Shown here: positions 31,763-34,056 of the stretch, in pieces
Layout: every line of letters starts with the position of its first letter
How positions within the stretch are numbered: position 1 is the stretch's first letter
NCBI GenBank assembly: GCA_021794995.1
Contig: JAJYPY010000011.1
Span: forward strand, 1 to 34,056
DNA: 34,056 nt
Source of the DNA: Actinomycetes bacterium
Lineage (GTDB): Bacteria > Actinomycetota > Acidimicrobiia > Acidimicrobiales > RAAP-2
Reading direction: 5' to 3'
Translations under genes and position numbers: made by a program
Notes under the pieces: generated by a model
Databases searched by the model: none
What the model was told of the DNA's origin: nothing
What the model saw: only the letters and a program-made list of their open reading frames with translations

Positions 31763-32908
31763 ATGTACGTGCTCGAGAAGCCTCCGCCGTCGGTTCGTGA
31801 CCATCCACCGCGGTCCCCGGAGGTCATCATCCCCGAGGCCCGCCAGCGAGAGACGCGACGCCGGTCTTTCATCGGCCTCGTGATCGCGCTCGTCCTCGCA
31901 TCGGGCCTCGGGATTGGCATCGGTGTTGGGGGCGGACAGGGCGCAGGACACGGCCAGGGCTCGGTCTCGGGAGCCGGCGGCGTTGGCGCCGCACACGGTC
32001 CGACATCGCCCGCGCACTCCGTTCTGGCCGACGTGGGGATCACGCCCGCCGGTTGGGCAGCGGTACCGCTGACAGGGATCCAGGTGTCGGTTCCCGCCTC
32101 CTGGCAGGTCGAGCCTCCGGGCGAAACCGTCTGCGGGCGGATCAACGGCGTGGTGCTCTTGGGACGGGGTCTCCACCTACCCGAACGCGGTTGCACACAA
32201 CGTTTCGCCGTTGCCAACGTTGTCTCGCTTCGCGCTACCAACGGTCCTGCGCCGTCGAGTGGCAGACAGGTGCTCATTCATGGTCTGAAGGTGACGCTCA
32301 CGAGCGATCACCGCACCGAGACCGAGTTCGCGCGGGTGACAGGGATGACCATCGCGGCGACGGGTCCGCTTGCGACGACGATCGTCCGGACGATCACGCA
32401 CTCGCCCAGGTCGGTGGTCCTCGGACCATACCGGGTGTCCGTGCCGAGGGCCTGGCGGCACCTGGCCTTCGGCGGGCTCAGCTTTTCGGTGCCCAAGCGA
32501 TGGACCACTGAGAGGGTCATATGGATCGGCGGATGCCCCTTCAACATCGCCCGATCGACGCTCCTCCTCTCGGGGGCACGATCGATCTTCGCGCCCTCGT
32601 GTATGCCACCGCCGAACACTGCGGGCTACATGGCCGCGCGCCCAGGGATGAAGGTCTTCGCCGGATCAAAGGTCCTTGTTACACAAGCCCAGCTGCACGG
32701 AACGGAGTGCCGCTCCCTCAACGGGCTCCGTGTCTGCGTCCAGCCCTACAGACTTGCAGGGGGCTACTCGGCCACAAACTACCCGGGTCTTTTGACGGCG
32801 GACGTGTACCTTCCCGGGCGCACTCGTCCTGACCTCGTCGAGATCGGCCTCAGTGGAACAGGGATGACGCCGCTTCGAATCTTCGACTCTCTCCAGCCCA
32901 GTCGCTGA
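31763..32908 (+). CDS. Single-pass membrane protein of unknown function, GntR operon
   Basis: A 381-residue protein. Residues 1-34 are a basic cytoplasmic head, about 35-55 one membrane helix (FIGLVIALVLASGLGIGIGVG), then a Gly-rich linker (GGGQGAGHGQGSVSGAGG) and an outer part of about 300 residues. The outer part seems to have two related halves, each opening with a similar stretch (TGIQVSVPASWQVEPPG near 104 and GPYRVSVPRAWRHLAFGG near 220), and contains several paired cysteines. No known domain is recognised. It follows the GntR gene by 8 bp with GGTCGGAG before the ATG, so the regulator likely controls it. Its topology resembles the two sigma-linked membrane proteins. Confidence 0.72.
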   Translation: MYVLEKPPPSVRDHPPRSPEVIIPEARQRETRRRSFIGLVIALVLASGLGIGIGVGGGQGAGHGQGSVSGAGGVGAAHGPTSPAHSVLADVGITPAGWAAVPLTGIQVSVPASWQVEPPGETVCGRINGVVLLGRGLHLPERGCTQRFAVANVVSLRATNGPAPSSGRQVLIHGLKVTLTSDHRTETEFARVTGMTIAATGPLATTIVRTITHSPRSVVLGPYRVSVPRAWRHLAFGGLSFSVPKRWTTERVIWIGGCPFNIARSTLLLSGARSIFAPSCMPPPNTAGYMAARPGMKVFAGSKVLVTQAQLHGTECRSLNGLRVCVQPYRLAGGYSATNYPGLLTADVYLPGRTRPDLVEIGLSGTGMTPLRIFDSLQPSR

Positions 32909-33022
32909 GTGCGTTGCCCCGGGCCGGCGATATCGGGCAGTCGAGCCTCCAGAGTGCGGCGGGGTTAGGGGACGGTTCGCCGTCGATACGGATAGAACCC
33001 CGCCGACCCTACGATCGGATGG

Positions 33023-33685
33023 ATGCGACGAGTGTCGAACGACTACGACGCCGACCCTGGGCGGTGGCGCTCACACGACAGCGGATGGCTGCGGGCGGAC
33101 CCGTTCGCGCCAGTCGCCGAGCGGATCACCTCGCTCGCCGCCCGCCCCGTGCTCGACGTCGGTGGAGGGGCCGGGGCGCTCGGGCGAGCGCTCCCGGAGG
33201 ACTGGCCGGTCATACTCGTCGGCAACTCGCCTACCCAACTGCGAGGGGCCCCGGCTCCCAAGATCCGGGCGAGCGCGCCCGCGCTGCCCGTGGCCTCATC
33301 GTCGGTCGGCGCGGTGGCGATGCTGTGGTTGCTCTACCACCTCGACGATCCCGAACAAGCAATCGCAGAGGCACGCCGCGCTCTGTGCGATGACGGACTG
33401 TTCGTCGCCGCCACTGCGAGTCGGACGAGCGATCCCGAGCTGACCGACGGCTATCCGCCCACGACGTTCGACGCCGAAGAGGCGCCACGGATTGTCGCTC
33501 GGGTCTTCGATGATGTGGACGTGGTGTCCTGGGACGCGCCACTCACCGTCCTTCCCGACCGAGCGGCGGTGCTCGCCTTCTGTCGCTCTCACTTCCTTCC
33601 GCCAGAGGCTGCCGACCGGGTGACGCCGCCCGTAACCCTCACCAAGCGCGGGTGTTTCGTCTACGCGAGGAAGCGCGCTCGGTGA
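33023..33685 (+). CDS. Class I SAM-dependent methyltransferase (small)
   Basis: A 220-residue protein. Motif I PVLDVGGGAGALGRAL (about 42-57) is a Gly-rich SAM-binding loop. ALPVASSSVGAVAMLWLLYHLDDPEQAIAEARRAL (about 86-120) is the motif III/post-I region of the UbiE-like superfamily, followed by LFVAATASRTSDPEL. Expected to transfer a methyl group to a small molecule, substrate unknown. ATG at 33023 is preferred. A weak GGATGG precedes it. It stands alone, 114 bp after the GntR operon. Confidence 0.85.
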   Translation: MRRVSNDYDADPGRWRSHDSGWLRADPFAPVAERITSLAARPVLDVGGGAGALGRALPEDWPVILVGNSPTQLRGAPAPKIRASAPALPVASSSVGAVAMLWLLYHLDDPEQAIAEARRALCDDGLFVAATASRTSDPELTDGYPPTTFDAEEAPRIVARVFDDVDVVSWDAPLTVLPDRAAVLAFCRSHFLPPEAADRVTPPVTLTKRGCFVYARKRAR

Positions 33686-33800
33686 CGCTCGGCAACTGCC
33701 GAACTACGGTGGTTCGCGCCGACGGAGGAGACAAAGCCGCCCCTCTCCCGGCGTTCGGAGACGTGGGAAGGCAGCCGCCTGCTCGTGATTATGGGCGGCC
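33686..33800. other. Short intergenic stretch
   Basis: 115 bp between convergent methyltransferase and PIN genes. Nothing recognisable beyond short GC-rich inverted sequences. Confidence 0.4.
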
Positions 33801-34056
33801 TCAGACGCGTTCGATGCGGACGCTCTTGGCGTACGACGCGAGTGCCCCGAGATCCTCGACGCCACCGGAGAGGATGATGCCTCCCGGCTCGGCGCTGGCG
33901 ACGACGATCGCGTCGACCGCGGAGCCACGGCGGGCGCGGTGGCGGAGTTCGCCTGCTCGGCGAGCGAGCGGCACTGGCAGTTCTTCGCTGACGTCGCAGG
34001 TCTTGAGCAGTCTGTTGACCGCTGCGTCGTCGCGCTGACGTCCCGAAACGGACTCG
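33801..34056 (-). CDS. PIN-domain protein (VapC-like), C-terminal part, cut by window edge
   Basis: The frame that ends in TGA at 33803-33801 is open to the right edge and gives 84 residues. NRLLKTCDVSEELPVPLARRAGELRHRARRGSAVDAIVVASAEPGG matches the middle of actinobacterial PIN-domain nucleases, with Asp in AVDAIVV as the conserved metal ligand. The next strand reads ILSGGVEDL where many relatives have a TSDxxDL pattern, so one usual acidic residue is replaced. VapC toxins are site-specific RNases neutralised by a VapB antitoxin, whose gene would lie outside the window. Toxin activity cannot be judged from this part alone. Confidence 0.8.
   Translation of the reverse strand, partial: ESVSGRQRDDAAVNRLLKTCDVSEELPVPLARRAGELRHRARRGSAVDAIVVASAEPGGIILSGGVEDLGALASYAKSVRIERV

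Noticed and set aside
1-34056. CRISPR array or riboswitch
   Set aside because: No spaced direct repeats of suitable length; no conserved riboswitch core recognised upstream of ilvA or the transporter.

Overview
The window is GC-rich, densely coded bacterial DNA. Several things point to an Actinomycetota chromosome: DnaA-box-like sites of the TTGTCCACA type, a secreted protein with cell-wall-binding-2 repeats, a SigE-type ECF sigma factor, a free-standing ClpX-type zinc finger and PIN proteins. A deep-branching class such as Acidimicrobiia is a guess; no rRNA or other decisive marker is present.

Layout. 1-3266 is replication/translation core: the tail of an unidentified gene, rplI, a cluster of DnaA-box-like sites, and dnaB interrupted by a 311-aa intein that has the marks of a class 3 intein. 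3384-8302 holds ordinary metabolic genes: a flavin-type split-barrel protein, a DoxX-like membrane protein, a threonine dehydratase, an XRE-cupin regulator divergent from an EamA exporter, and an alpha/beta hydrolase. 8503-14926 is envelope-related: a large secreted CWB2 protein, a membrane-anchored kelch propeller and a CLC chloride channel with CBS and RCK_C domains. A TetR regulator with a palindromic candidate operator follows.

At 15888-15939 lies the 3' part only of a tRNA-Gly(CCC). A complete tyrosine integrase sits next to it on the side where the 5' part should be, which is the expected look of the distal attachment site of an integrated element. To the right the content is accessory: a kinase-fold phosphotransferase, a methyltransferase, and a gtrA gene cut in two by a complete IS1380-family insertion sequence (perfect 16-bp terminal repeats, 5-bp target duplication, reading frame restored on removal). 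No intact tRNA-Gly is visible further right, so the size of the island is unknown.

22225-28363 carries two ECF sigma-factor modules transcribed away from each other, with a GNAT acetyltransferase between them. In each, the sigma gene overlaps by 4 or fewer bases a gene for a single-pass membrane protein with a short cytoplasmic head and a large extracytoplasmic part. One of these outer parts has seven exact CX5C motifs alternating with Asp-boxes, suggesting a disulfide-clasped beta propeller. A similar membrane protein is paired with a YtrA-like GntR repressor at 31359-32908, whose promoter looks leaderless and overlaps an inverted repeat. The right end has small enzymes (VOC, GNAT, methyltransferase), a ClpX-zinc-finger/HTH protein and the C-terminal part of a PIN-domain protein running off the edge.

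The most promising candidates for something little described are the paired sigma-factor/membrane-sensor modules (with the unknown third gene at 27212) and the Ala1 intein in the helicase P-loop.
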